Notes: generated from the sequence alone by a model not told the origin. A stretch of DNA of 51,871 nt from Hoeflea sp. (GCF_014359905.1 NZ_JACIYP010000028.1:1-51871); one strand, 5' to 3'; shown: positions 1 to 11,307, counted from the stretch's first letter. Translations and numbers: made by a program.

Positions 1-261
1 CGCGCGGTGAATTTCCGCGGCGGTCCTCGATATTGTCGCTCTGGCGACGGCCCTTCCAATCCATGGCGGCAGTTCTCCTGAAGGAATGTCCGTCCTTAAT
101 GCAGCAGGCGGCCAGTTTGTTCAATCCGAATCCGCTGAAACTGCGGCCGGTCACTTTCACGGGCGCCGGAAACGGCCGCACGCCGCTTGATCTCCGCACG
201 ATTGATCAGGATCAGCGCGCAGGGCGCGTCTGATGCTATGATGATCCAAGGAGGTCCCGCC

Positions 262-606
262 ATGCCGAAATTCAATCCATGCCTTTGGTCCGGCTGCCTG
301 ATGCTGATGGCCGCAAGCTGGCCACTCGTCGCCATGCCTGCGTACGCCGACCAGGCGGCGGTCAGGCGTGGCGAGAAGGTGGTCGATGAATGGTGCCGCG
401 ATTGCCATGTGCGCGAGGGCGAGGCCCTGACCGCCGACATGGCGCCCCCCTACTCGGCAATCGTCGCTGTTGATGGCCGCGACCGGGCCTGGTTCGAGGC
501 GTTCCTGAAAGACGATCACTTTCCGATGACCACGTTCAGGCTGTTTGATCACGAGAAGGCTGACGTGGTGGAATGGCTGATGGATCTGCAGAAGCGGCAG
601 GAATAA
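262..606 (+). CDS. small c-type cytochrome, exported
   Basis: This 114-residue protein begins with a hydrophobic signal segment that ends near an Ala-Tyr-Ala-Asp cleavage-like site around residue 30. A single heme-attachment motif, CRDCH, follows about 20 residues later, so it is probably a periplasmic mono-heme electron carrier. A Met in the C-terminal part (PMTTFR) could be the distal heme ligand. The ATG at 262 is chosen because AAGGAGGT stands just upstream at 248-255; a longer in-frame extension has no such site. It converges with the PAP2 gene, with only 5 bases between the two stop codons. The redox partner cannot be read from the context. The heme motif makes the class secure; the subfamily is not assigned. 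Confidence 0.8.
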   Translation: MPKFNPCLWSGCLMLMAASWPLVAMPAYADQAAVRRGEKVVDEWCRDCHVREGEALTADMAPPYSAIVAVDGRDRAWFEAFLKDDHFPMTTFRLFDHEKADVVEWLMDLQKRQE

Positions 607-611
607 ACCGT

Positions 612-1700
612 TTACCGGCCGGAAGAATAGGCCGGGACAGCCGGTCTGAACCCCGTCATAAAACGCCGCAGGCCGAAATGGGCGGCGGTCACGACGGCGA
701 TCGAGACATAGCCGTCAATGGCATAGTGCCAGCCCAGATAGACCGAACTGAAAAGCACGAACCCGACATAGGCGAACGCCGCTATGCCCCACGGCCGCGA
801 GCGTTCGATGACGAACAGCGCGTTCATGGTGACCAGCGCCACATGCACGCTCGGAAATGCCGAAATTCCGCCGCCAAGGCCCTGGATATTGTTCTCGTGC
901 AGCAGCCAGAGATAGCGCTGGCTGAGCATCACCGATGCGTCGAGCGGGCTCTGCGCCAGAAACGCCAGAAGCCCGGCAAAGCGGGCGTGGTCACCGGTGA
1001 CATTGCCGTAGAAGGCCGGCCCCGCGGATAAAAACGTGCCCGCCAGAAGATTGCCCACCACGATCCAGACGATCATGAACATGATCAGATAGCGCTTGCG
1101 CACCGCATCGGCCGCGGGCGAGGTGGCGACGAAGAACAGCGCGCCGAAACACACGGTAAACCACACCTCGCCGTAATTGATCTCGGCAATCAGCCGCACC
1201 GCATCATTGCCCGCCACCGCGTGCAGGGTGCGCCAGGGATCGGCGCCGAAATGCAGCCACGCATCGATATCGGCCTGCAGCCGGTCATAGGGAAAGCCGC
1301 CGAAGATCAGTGGCAGCGATGTCTTGATCGAGGTGAAGGTGCCCTGGAACACGGCGATGCCGGCCATCATCATCATGCCGGAGCCGAGGGCCGCCAGGCG
1401 TCCGGCCGAAAAGGTCCGCCTGAACGCCAGCCGCCGCCGCTGATCGAACCGGACGATCACGCGGATGACGTCGAAGCTCAGCGCCGCAAGCGGCATCATC
1501 AGCAGGAACCCCTTGATGGCGGGCAGGACATAGCTCGCATGCGAGGCGCCGCCCGCATCGCCGACGGCGATGAGAAAGGCGAAACCCATAATGGTGTAGA
1601 AGAGCACGGCCCAATAGAACCAGCCATCCGCCGTCAGCCGCGCCAGCACCCCGGAAAGAAGCGGGTTTTCCGATCGAAGATACAAGGTTTGAACTGTCAT
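612..1700 (-). CDS. PAP2-superfamily membrane phosphatase
   Basis: A 362-residue integral membrane protein with about eight hydrophobic segments. The C-terminal half carries the two recognisable PAP2/vanadium-chloroperoxidase active-site pieces. These are GGGISAFPSVHVA (Ser and His of the phosphatase motif) and, about 40 residues on, SVYLGWHYAIDGY (His and Asp). The spacing and the aromatic-rich second motif match the PAP2_3 (inositol phosphorylceramide synthase / lipid phosphatase-like) group. It probably dephosphorylates or transfers a head group on a membrane lipid at the periplasmic face. The substrate is not known. It stands alone, converging with the cytochrome gene. Confidence 0.8.
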   Translation of the reverse strand: MTVQTLYLRSENPLLSGVLARLTADGWFYWAVLFYTIMGFAFLIAVGDAGGASHASYVLPAIKGFLLMMPLAALSFDVIRVIVRFDQRRRLAFRRTFSAGRLAALGSGMMMMAGIAVFQGTFTSIKTSLPLIFGGFPYDRLQADIDAWLHFGADPWRTLHAVAGNDAVRLIAEINYGEVWFTVCFGALFFVATSPAADAVRKRYLIMFMIVWIVVGNLLAGTFLSAGPAFYGNVTGDHARFAGLLAFLAQSPLDASVMLSQRYLWLLHENNIQGLGGGISAFPSVHVALVTMNALFVIERSRPWGIAAFAYVGFVLFSSVYLGWHYAIDGYVSIAVVTAAHFGLRRFMTGFRPAVPAYSSGR

Positions 1701-1850
1701 CGCCGCGCCAGCTTTTGGGATCTCGCCAGACCTTGCCGCGTCAAGCTTAAGATAATGTTTCGGCGGACGGGGTTTCGGGTATGCTCAGGGGCGTGAACGG
1801 CGGGCGGAACGGACTTAATACCGGTTGCAGAGAGCGCGGCTCTGCCCGCT

Positions 1851-2090
1851 TCAAACCTTCTCCAGCCGCTCCGCGATCCAGATCTTGATCAGCGCCTGCC
1901 GTGTCACCCCAAGCCGCTGCGCTTCCTTGTCGAGGGACGACACGACCCAGGCCGGAAAATCGACATTGACGCGCTTGGGCTCCTGGCCCGGGCGGCGCAG
2001 CGTGGTGAGATCGAGATGTTCGATGACGCTTTCGCCATCATCGAACTTGCGGTCGAATTCTTCAGTGGTGATTATCTTCCTGGCTGTCAT
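1851..2090 (-). CDS. brnA: BrnA-type antitoxin (type II toxin-antitoxin)
   Basis: A 79-residue protein. The N-terminal half (EEFDRKFDDGESVIEHLD) is the toxin-binding type of sequence found in BrnA/CopG-like antitoxins. The C-terminal part (NVDFPAWVVSSLDKEAQRLG followed by VTRQALIKIWIAERL) is a ribbon-helix-helix DNA-binding domain. BrnA neutralises the RNase toxin BrnT and represses the operon. Its start lies inside the end of the toxin frame (29-base overlap), the usual brnT-brnA order. The antitoxin looks intact, whereas the toxin frame upstream is damaged. Confidence 0.85.
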   Translation of the reverse strand: MTARKIITTEEFDRKFDDGESVIEHLDLTTLRRPGQEPKRVNVDFPAWVVSSLDKEAQRLGVTRQALIKIWIAERLEKV

Positions 2091-2322
2091 AAAGTTCCAC
2101 CTCGTCTTCTCTTGCGCGCCTGACAGAAATCAGCCGGATGTTCATGTTGCGCAGCGTGCCGATCGCGGTCCACATCAAATCGCCGATCCTGCCTACCGCC
2201 AAGAATCGCGGTTCAATAGCGGACTCTGCCTGAATGACGATATGCCTGTCGTCATTCCACAAAGCCTGCGCCTCGACAAAATCGATGCCGTGCTTGGCCT
2301 TGTTGATCGCACTCTTGGCATT
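2062..2322 (-). pseudogene. brnT: BrnT-like toxin, N-terminus lost behind an in-frame stop
   Basis: The frame reads NAKSAINKAKHGIDF, then EAQALWNDD, RFLAVGRIGDLMW and IRLISVRRAREDEVELY. These are the conserved blocks of BrnT RNase toxins (the KHGIDF block and the ISVRRAR catalytic block). Conserved sequence continues upstream to a TGA at 2323-2325, directly before NAKS, where intact relatives still have several residues. Between that TGA and the preceding gene there is no in-frame ATG, GTG or TTG that could bypass it. The only usable start is the TTG at 2262, and using it would delete the KHGIDF block. So the toxin is probably non-functional or truncated. A sequencing error at the TGA cannot be excluded. 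Confidence 0.7.
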
Positions 2323-2374
2323 TCAATACTGAATTGCAATCGCAACTCGGGATTCGACCAGTTCGGCGAGTGCC

Positions 2375-2872
2375 TTAAAGTGGCGACATCGTCCAGCCTT
2401 GCCGCTCAAGTTCCAAGGCTTCAGGTCCATACCAGAAAATACACTTTCCCTCTCTGCTCATCAGCCTGCGCGCACCGCGCAAAACACTGTCCGCCCATTT
2501 CAGAAAGTCATCGTTCTTCCGGATCAGGCGCTCGGACTCATCGAAATAATCCGTCACCACATACAGTCGGCCGCGCCTGATTTCTTGCCGATCTTGAATT
2601 ACGCAGCTGGGCCAGTATTCAATGCCATCAGAATTTTGCTCATCAAAATGATATTTATTATTAATTTCTATGAATTTAATATTTACTGTATATTCGGCAT
2701 GGATAAGATAAAATCGTTCAAATATATTTTTATCTCTCTTGATTTCACGTCGAAAACGAAGTTCACGAGTGTCGGATTTGTCATCGACGGGGACAGCCCC
2801 TTTTGCCTTCAAGAAATCAGCGAGTGCATCTTCATCATTTTGCGACAGGAAAAAATTAATTTGCTTGCTCAC
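2375..2872 (-). CDS. hypothetical protein, AT-rich
   Basis: About 165 residues, not assigned to a family. The sequence is rich in charged and aromatic residues, with no signal peptide or membrane segment, so a cytosolic protein is likely. The GTG at 2872 (MSKQINFFLS) is preferred: it follows a GGGA about ten bases upstream and begins the compact conserved-looking part. A second GTG at 2887 is possible. Codon use is markedly AT-richer than in flanking genes (many AAT, ATA, TTT codons), which suggests horizontal acquisition. It lies directly upstream of, and in the same direction as, the damaged brnT and intact brnA. Whether it works with them is unknown. Confidence 0.55.
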   Translation of the reverse strand: MSKQINFFLSQNDEDALADFLKAKGAVPVDDKSDTRELRFRREIKRDKNIFERFYLIHAEYTVNIKFIEINNKYHFDEQNSDGIEYWPSCVIQDRQEIRRGRLYVVTDYFDESERLIRKNDDFLKWADSVLRGARRLMSREGKCIFWYGPEALELERQGWTMSPL

Positions 2873-2887
2873 GTTAAGTGTTCCCAC

Positions 2888-3323
2888 TTATACAGATCAA
2901 CTCAAACTCAGAAATCCTCAATTCAATGTAGAGATCATCCTGTTCATCCATACCGATATCCTAATTTTTGTTCATCCCGAGGTCTTCTGAGGCCCCAAGC
3001 TCCCTTCCACACCGTCAGCGTACATGTGCCTTTGGTCCGCGATGATGTCTGGTCTGCGATCCAAGTTGTAGCCATTTTAGGATCGTAGGCAAAGCGGCAA
3101 CGTCGGATTCAGTCCTCAGGCACGCCCCGCAAGCGCTGCGCGGTACCGCTGCCGCCTCATGCCCCCACTTTCCCCTGCACAATCCCGCATTGGGGGTTCC
3201 CTCGGGGCATCCATTTGCCTATAAGCCGCGCTTAGCCTCATAGATCGCGCATGGCGTCTCCCGAGCGGTTGCAAACCGGCGGGGGCGTTTTGGCGCGAAG
3301 CCTGCGCAACAGGGACCCGGACC
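2888..3323. other. intergenic stretch without a gene
   Basis: About 435 bases between the unknown gene on the minus strand and carB. The first part is AT-rich and continues the composition of the unknown gene. The part nearer carB returns to high GC. No convincing reading frame, RNA gene or clear terminator was seen. The carB promoter must lie here, but no strong consensus stands out. Confidence 0.5.
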
Positions 3324-6815
<3,492 letters not shown>

Positions 6816-6828
6816 GCCCAGGCTCTTA

Positions 6829-6958
6829 ACCTCCCCCTTGAGGGGAGGTCGGAGAGACAAGCGTAGCGCAGGCGATCCGGGTGGGGCTACGTCGCCGCAG
6901 GCGACCGAGCAAGCCCTTGCCCCACCCCTACCCCCTCCGCTCAAGCGGGAGGGGAAAA
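6829..6958. repeat. palindromic intergenic repeat element
   Basis: Directly after carB lies a chain of self-complementary G-runs and C-runs. There is a hairpin of CTCCCC/GGGGAG type at about 6831-6848. A GGGTGGGGC arm at about 6879-6888 pairs with GCCCCACCC at about 6919-6927. A final CCCCTCCGCT/AGCGGGAGGGG hairpin sits at about 6932-6955. This architecture is typical of short intergenic palindromic repeats in Rhizobiales. It may also end carB transcription. No coding capacity is apparent. Confidence 0.6.
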
Positions 6959-7081
6959 GCGAACTGCACGGACCTCTCCACCAATACCGTGGTCGCCGCC
7001 GTCACGCCCGCATCGGGATGGCCGACGCGGCCTACACTGACGTGGAAGCCGCACCCCTGCCGTCATCCCGGACCCGGTCAG

Positions 7082-7177
7082 TTGGCTGCGCCCTTCGACA
7101 TCAGCCTGCCGGGCGTATCAAAGCATATGAAAGTTCTGGAGCGGGCCGAACTGATATCCCGCAGCAGGAACGCGGGG
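7082..7177 (+). pseudogene. remnant of an ArsR-family regulator
   Basis: A 32-codon stretch reads LAAPFDISLPGVSKHMKVLE followed by RAELISRSRNAG. This is the winged-helix recognition region of ArsR-type regulators that usually sit beside SRPBCC/AHSA1 genes. Nothing of the N-terminal dimerisation helix or the C-terminal tail is visible on either side, and the flanking codons in frame have no similarity. It is therefore a decayed fragment. It lies between the carB repeat and the end of the rhodanese gene. Confidence 0.65.
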
Positions 7178-7192
7178 GCTGATAGCCACCGG

Positions 7193-7600
7193 CTACGGCC
7201 CGGCTTGTCCCTTGCGTTCCACGGCTTCGGTCGGGAGGCCGGCCTCTTTCCAGGCTGTGAACCCGCCTGACACATGACACACGGCATCCAGACCCATCTC
7301 CTGGGCGGCCAGGGTCGCCAGCGCCGACCGCCATCCGCTTGCGCAATAGAACACGAATGTCTTCGGCTCGGCAAAGACGGGCTTGTGGTAGGGGCTTTCG
7401 GGATCGATCCAGAATTCCAGCATGCCGCGCGGACAATTGAACGCTCCGGGGATGCGGCCTTCGCGCTCCAGTTCCCTCCGGTCGCGCAGATCCACAAAGA
7501 TGACATCGCCGCGGCCATGGAGGGCGGACGCCGCCTCTGTCGACAGCGTTTCGATCCTGGCTTCCGCCTCGTCGATCAATTGCCTGTATCCACGTTTCAT
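7193..7600 (-). CDS. rhodanese-like sulfurtransferase domain protein
   Basis: A single rhodanese domain of 135 residues. The catalytic loop is CASGWRS, with the Cys that would carry the persulfide, preceded by TFVFY and followed by HVSGGFTAWKEAGLP, both standard rhodanese blocks. There is no signal peptide, so it is cytosolic. The ATG at 7600 is chosen because AAAGGA lies about five bases upstream; a longer frame upstream has no ribosome-binding site. It probably moves sulfane sulfur between small thiols or proteins. The true acceptor is unknown. It is divergent from fumC. Confidence 0.85.
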   Translation of the reverse strand: MKRGYRQLIDEAEARIETLSTEAASALHGRGDVIFVDLRDRRELEREGRIPGAFNCPRGMLEFWIDPESPYHKPVFAEPKTFVFYCASGWRSALATLAAQEMGLDAVCHVSGGFTAWKEAGLPTEAVERKGQAGP

Positions 7601-7920
7601 GCCGGTTCCTTTCGCTTCCGCCGCTGCGTCATCTGGCGCGGCCCATCGCCCAAGGCATGATCGCCCGACGACAATCGGGCACAGACCGTGGCCCATCGGT
7701 TCATGGTATCATCTTTCCCGCGATTTCCGAGGCCGGGCGGTGGGGCGGTGCAACACGGGCCGTGACCGGTTGCGGATCGTTGTCGCCAGTCCCGATAGTG
7801 TAGTATGTGCGCACTTGGCTGCGGTGCTCCCGGAACAGGCCCTCCGGCGCCGCGGCTTCACGCTCTATCGCAGTTGCCGGCGGCACCCCCGCCGCGCTCA
7901 AGGCAGAAAGGCCGCATTCC

Positions 7921-9318
7921 ATGACCGCAACACGCACGGAAACCGATAGCTTCGGACCCATCGAGGTTCCCGCGGACCGGTTGTGGGGAGCGCAGACCGA
8001 GCGCAGCCTGGGCAACTTCCGCATCGGGGACGAGACCATGCCGCTGCCGCTGATCCATGCGCTGGGGCTGGTCAAGCAGGCGGCGGTGCTGGCCAACATG
8101 GAGGCGGGGCTGATCGAGCCCGGGATCGGCGATGCCATTGCGGCGGCGGCGGCCGAGGTCGCCAGCGGGGCGCTGGACACGCATTTTCCGCTCAGGGTCT
8201 GGCAGACGGGCTCGGGCACGCAGACCAACATGAATGTCAACGAGGTGATCGCCAACCGCGCCATTCTGGCCCTGGGCGGCGTTGCCGGATCGAAGACGCC
8301 GGTGCACCCCAACGACCACGTCAACCGCTCGCAATCCTCCAATGACAGCTTCCCCTCGGCCATGCATATTGCCGCAGCACGGGAGCTCGCGGACCGGCTG
8401 ATGCCGGCGCTGTGGCATCTGCACGACGCCCTCGATGCCAAGAGCAAGGCCTGGGAAGGGATCGTCAAGCTCGGGCGCACACACCTGCAGGACGCCACGC
8501 CGATCACGCTGGGCCAGGAATTCTCGGGCTACGCGGCGCAGGTGCAGGCGGGCATCGCCCGCATCAAGGCCTGCCTGCCGCGGCTCTATCCGCTGGCCCA
8601 GGGCGCCACCGCCGTGGGCACCGGGCTGAACGCGCCCCAGGGCTTTGCCGAGAGTTTCGCAGCCCATGTGGCGCGGCTCACCGGCTTGCCGTTCACGAGT
8701 GCGGCCAACAAGTTCGAGGCCATCGCCGCCCACGACGCCATGGTGGAGCTGTCGGGCGCGCTCAACACGCTGGCAGCCTCGCTGTTCAAGATCGCCCAGG
8801 ACATACGGTTTCTGGGCTCGGGCCCGCGGTCGGGACTGGGCGAGCTGATCCTGCCGGCAAACGAGCCCGGTTCGTCGATCATGCCGGGCAAGGTCAACCC
8901 GACGCAATCCGAGGCGCTGACAATGGTCTGCGCCCAGGTCATCGGCAACCACGTGGCCGTCACCTTCGCCGGCAGCCAGGGCAATTTCGAGCTCAATGTG
9001 TTCAAGCCGGTTATCATTTTCAATGTGCTGCAATCGATCCGGCTGATCGGCGACGCGGCGCGCTCCTTCACCGACAACTGCGTGGCGGGGATCGAACCCG
9101 ACCGGGCGCGGATCGAGAGCCTGATGGAGCAATCGCTGATGCTGGTCACCGCGCTCGCGCCGCATGTCGGTTACGATCAGGCAGCAGGCATCGCCAAGCG
9201 CGCGCATGCGCAGGGATTGACGCTGCGCGCGGCGGCGATCGAGGCGGGGATTGACGGCGACGACTATGACCGTTGGGTGGTGCCGCTGGACATGACCGGG
9301 CCGGCAGCCAGGGGCTGA
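7921..9318 (+). CDS. fumC: fumarate hydratase class II
   Basis: 465 residues, the normal length for class II fumarase, which interconverts fumarate and malate in the TCA cycle without an iron-sulfur cluster. The family signature [13 protein letters not shown] is present in the C-terminal third, and [14 protein letters not shown] and [11 protein letters not shown] are also intact. The ATG at 7921 begins [20 protein letters not shown], the standard fumarase N-terminus, and has AGAAAGG upstream. It stands alone, converging with the ecfG operon across a hairpin that includes its stop codon. Confidence 0.97.
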   Translation: MTATRTETDSFGPIEVPADRLWGAQTERSLGNFRIGDETMPLPLIHALGLVKQAAVLANMEAGLIEPGIGDAIAAAAAEVASGALDTHFPLRVWQTGSGTQTNMNVNEVIANRAILALGGVAGSKTPVHPNDHVNRSQSSNDSFPSAMHIAAARELADRLMPALWHLHDALDAKSKAWEGIVKLGRTHLQDATPITLGQEFSGYAAQVQAGIARIKACLPRLYPLAQGATAVGTGLNAPQGFAESFAAHVARLTGLPFTSAANKFEAIAAHDAMVELSGALNTLAASLFKIAQDIRFLGSGPRSGLGELILPANEPGSSIMPGKVNPTQSEALTMVCAQVIGNHVAVTFAGSQGNFELNVFKPVIIFNVLQSIRLIGDAARSFTDNCVAGIEPDRARIESLMEQSLMLVTALAPHVGYDQAAGIAKRAHAQGLTLRAAAIEAGIDGDDYDRWVVPLDMTGPAARG

Positions 9319-9328
9319 CTGGCTGCCG
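9302..9328. terminator. bidirectional hairpin between fumC and ecfG
   Basis: A 10-bp perfect stem (CGGCAGCCAG with CTGGCTGCCG) encloses a 7-base loop that contains the fumC stop codon. It separates two convergent genes. The T-run after it is weak, so it may be only a partial terminator. Confidence 0.6.
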
Positions 9329-9348
9329 TTCCCGATTCATGGGCAGGC

Positions 9349-9948
9349 TTACGTGCCGGCGGAGGTCTTGTTGACGAGACCCGCAGATGTTCTGTCGGGG
9401 CCGTAGTCGCTCTCGCCGTCGATACCCAGCAGGTCGCGCAGCCTGGCACGCGCCCGGTTGACCCGGCTCTTGATCGTGCCCACGGCAACGCCGGCGATCT
9501 CGGCTGCTTCCTCATAGGCAAAGCCCGATGCCCCGATCAGAATGATGGCCTCGCGCTGGTCGTCCGGCAATGTATCGAGGGCTGCCTTGAAGTCTTCCAT
9601 GTCAAGCTTGCCATATTGTTCCGGATGGGTGGCAAGATTGCCAGCGAACACGCCATCCGGATCAGGCAGTTCCCTGCCCTTTCTGCGCATCTGGCTGTAG
9701 AATTCATTGCGCAGGATGGTGAACAGCCAGGCACGGATGTTGGTTCCGGGCTGAAAGCTTTCCTGCTTGCTCCAGGCCTTCATCACCGTTTCCTGAACGA
9801 GGTCATCGGCCCGGTCGTGCCGGCGGGCAAGGGAAACGGCAAAGGCCCGCAAACCAGGCAGGGCTGCGAGCAATTCACGCTTGAACGAGAACGACGCCCC
9901 TGCATCGACGGCCACAGTCTCCGCGCCGCTCATCTCAGTTTGTGCCAT
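9349..9948 (-). CDS. ecfG: ECF sigma factor of the general stress response (EcfG/RpoE2 type)
   Basis: About 199 residues. It shows sigma region 2 (DDLVQETVMKAW, then FQPGTNIRAWLFTILRN) and region 4 (LPDDQREAIILIGASGFAYEE, then GVAVGTIKSRVNRAR), in the form typical of the alphaproteobacterial EcfG group. It recruits RNA polymerase to GGAAC...GTT promoters under stress and is held inactive by NepR. Its start overlaps the end of nepR, which fits translational coupling. The ATG at 9948 is preferred; a GTG at 9963 and an ATG at 9933 are alternatives. Several exact target promoters follow in the next 10 kb. Confidence 0.95.
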   Translation of the reverse strand: MAQTEMSGAETVAVDAGASFSFKRELLAALPGLRAFAVSLARRHDRADDLVQETVMKAWSKQESFQPGTNIRAWLFTILRNEFYSQMRRKGRELPDPDGVFAGNLATHPEQYGKLDMEDFKAALDTLPDDQREAIILIGASGFAYEEAAEIAGVAVGTIKSRVNRARARLRDLLGIDGESDYGPDRTSAGLVNKTSAGT

Positions 9949-10132
9949 TGGAGTTACCCGCACGCTCGGCTTGGTCGAGCTTTTCGAGCAGGTCGAGAAG
10001 CTGATCGGGGATCGGCTCCTGTTCGACAGACTTGTAGTAGTGCTTCAGTTGCGAAGCGATTGCGTCACTCGCATCATGATTGGAGGACCGCTTGCCCGAG
10101 ACGGGTGCGCCTTTCTGAGTTTTTGTCATCAT
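9935..10132 (-). CDS. nepR: NepR anti-sigma factor
   Basis: A small 65-residue protein with the NepR core: SDAIASQLKHYYKSVEQEPI followed by PDQLLDLLEKLDQAE, two helices that clamp EcfG. Under stress, phosphorylated PhyR takes NepR away from the sigma factor. The first of two tandem ATGs at 10132 is chosen because AAGGGGT precedes it. The longer frame up to 10180 would begin inside the predicted promoter. It is co-transcribed with ecfG, overlaps it by 14 bases, and is divergent from phyR, as in many Rhizobiales. Confidence 0.95.
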   Translation of the reverse strand: MMTKTQKGAPVSGKRSSNHDASDAIASQLKHYYKSVEQEPIPDQLLDLLEKLDQAERAGNSNGTN

Positions 10133-10170
10133 ACCCCTTATCAGCCCCGTTTGAATCAACATGGGGTCAT

Positions 10171-10195
10171 AATGCGCCATTCAAAAAAAAGTTCC
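10171..10195 (-). promoter_or_regulatory. EcfG-type promoter for nepR-ecfG (variant -10)
   Basis: Read on the minus strand, GGAAC (10195-10191) is followed after 16 bases by CATT (10174-10171). This fits the RpoE2 consensus GGAAC-N18-TT but differs by one base from GGAAC-N16-CGTT. It would start transcription about 30 bases before nepR and make the sigma factor autoregulated. Its -35 box forms an inverted repeat with that of the phyR promoter. Confidence 0.75.
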
Positions 10196-10203
10196 ATGCC
10201 ACT

Positions 10204-10228
10204 GGAACTTTTTTTAAAGCTGTGCGTT
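10204..10228 (+). promoter_or_regulatory. EcfG-type promoter for phyR (exact consensus)
   Basis: GGAAC at 10204-10208, 16 bases, then CGTT at 10225-10228: an exact match to the EcfG consensus, 44 bases before the phyR ATG. The 12-base arms AAAAAAAGTTCC (10184-10195) and GGAACTTTTTTT (10204-10215) make the two divergent -35 regions mirror images around an 8-base centre. Confidence 0.88.
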
Positions 10229-10272
10229 TTCTCGGTTGTCGCCACTTTCTGTGGACAATCAAGGGGTAAATA

Positions 10273-11097
10273 ATGACGACATTATCCATGCGCATTGCGC
10301 CGCATCTTCCCTATCTACGTCGCTTCTCGCGTGCTGTAACCGGGTCACAGACATCCGGAGATGCCTTCGTCGCGGCGACGCTTGAGGCGCTCATTGCGGA
10401 TCTGTCCGTGTTTCCCGCCTCGGGCGACGATCGCGTTGCCCTGTACAAGTTGTATTCCCAACTCTTTGACAGCCTGTCGGTTCCCGTGCCCGAGAATGTC
10501 ACGCCCTTCGGGTGGGAGAAACGAGCTGCCGCCAATCTGGAGGCCGTCACGCCCCAGGCCCGCAAGGCATTTCTTCTCATCGCTGTCGAAGGTTTCAATC
10601 CCGATCAATGCGCCGAGATCCTGAATGTGGATGAGGCCGGACTTTCCAAGCTTCTCGACACGGCATCCCGGGAAATTTCCGAACAGGTCGCAACCGACAT
10701 CATGATCATCGAGGACGAGCCGCTGATCGCCATGGACATTGAGGACATGGTGGAAACGCTCGGCCATCGCGTCACCGGCATTGCCCGGACCCGCATGGAA
10801 GCGCTGGAGCTCTACAAGCGGACCAGACCCAAGATGATCCTGGCCGACATCCAGCTGGCTGACGGAAGTTCAGGCATCGATGCCGTCAACGACATCCTGA
10901 AAGACGACACGCTTCCCGTCATTTTCATCACCGCGTTTCCGGAACGCCTGTTGACCGGCGAAAAGCCCGAACCGGCATTCCTGGTGACCAAGCCGTTCAA
11001 TCCGGACATGGTCAAGGCGTTGATCAGCCAGGCGCTGTTTTTCAACACAGCCAATGAACATGCCGATGAAACGCAGACAATGACTGGAACCAATTGA
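10273..11097 (+). CDS. phyR: PhyR, sigma-like response regulator (anti-anti-sigma)
   Basis: 274 residues in the PhyR layout. An N-terminal sigma-factor-like domain (about 1-135) mimics EcfG, and a C-terminal receiver domain (about 141-260) follows. The phosphoacceptor is Asp192 in MILADIQLADG, and the acidic pocket is IIEDE at about 145-149. The PhyR-specific FATGUY block is present as VIFITAFPERLLTG, followed by the conserved Lys in LVTKPF. Phosphorylated PhyR binds NepR and frees EcfG. It is transcribed away from nepR-ecfG from an exact EcfG promoter, giving positive feedback. Its 3' end hides another EcfG promoter. Confidence 0.97.
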   Translation: MTTLSMRIAPHLPYLRRFSRAVTGSQTSGDAFVAATLEALIADLSVFPASGDDRVALYKLYSQLFDSLSVPVPENVTPFGWEKRAAANLEAVTPQARKAFLLIAVEGFNPDQCAEILNVDEAGLSKLLDTASREISEQVATDIMIIEDEPLIAMDIEDMVETLGHRVTGIARTRMEALELYKRTRPKMILADIQLADGSSGIDAVNDILKDDTLPVIFITAFPERLLTGEKPEPAFLVTKPFNPDMVKALISQALFFNTANEHADETQTMTGTN

Positions 11098-11110
11098 GAC
11101 ATCGAGCGTT
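11086..11110 (+). promoter_or_regulatory. EcfG-type promoter inside the end of phyR
   Basis: GGAAC at 11086-11090, 16 bases, CGTT at 11107-11110. The -35 box lies within the last codons of phyR and the -10 just after its stop. It is placed to drive the DUF1328 gene, 33 bases downstream. Confidence 0.85.
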
Positions 11111-11142
11111 GGCTTGTCATCGAATGACAAAGGAGATTTTCG

Positions 11143-11307
11143 ATGCTTTACTACGCTCTTGTCTTTCTCGTCGTCGCCATCATTGCAGGTGTTCTCGGCT
11201 TCGGCGGCATTGCCGGCGCTTCGGCTGGCATCGCCCAGATCCTGTTCTTCCTGTTTCTGGCGCTTCTTGTGATTTCCGTGATCATGAATTTCGTCCGGAA
11301 AACTTGA
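11143..11307 (+). CDS. DUF1328 (YtjA-type) small membrane protein
   Basis: A 54-residue protein made almost entirely of two transmembrane helices: [20 protein letters not shown], then a [12 protein letters not shown] turn, then a second hydrophobic helix ending MNFVRKT. This is the pattern of the DUF1328/UPF0391 family, whose function is unknown and which is often stress induced. AAAGGAG stands 8 bases before the ATG. It is the first gene behind the EcfG promoter at 11086. The PAS-HWE kinase follows 124 bases later and could share the transcript. Confidence 0.9.
   Translation: MLYYALVFLVVAIIAGVLGFGGIAGASAGIAQILFFLFLALLVISVIMNFVRKT

Noticed and set aside
33-233. Short open frame at the left edge of the window
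   Set aside because: No ribosome-binding site or recognisable sequence; it overlaps nothing conserved.
7832-7860. GGAAC box before fumC
   Set aside because: No GTT or TT at the required distance.
7858-9207. A 449-codon open frame antisense to fumC
   Set aside because: It mirrors fumC codons and shows no family similarity.
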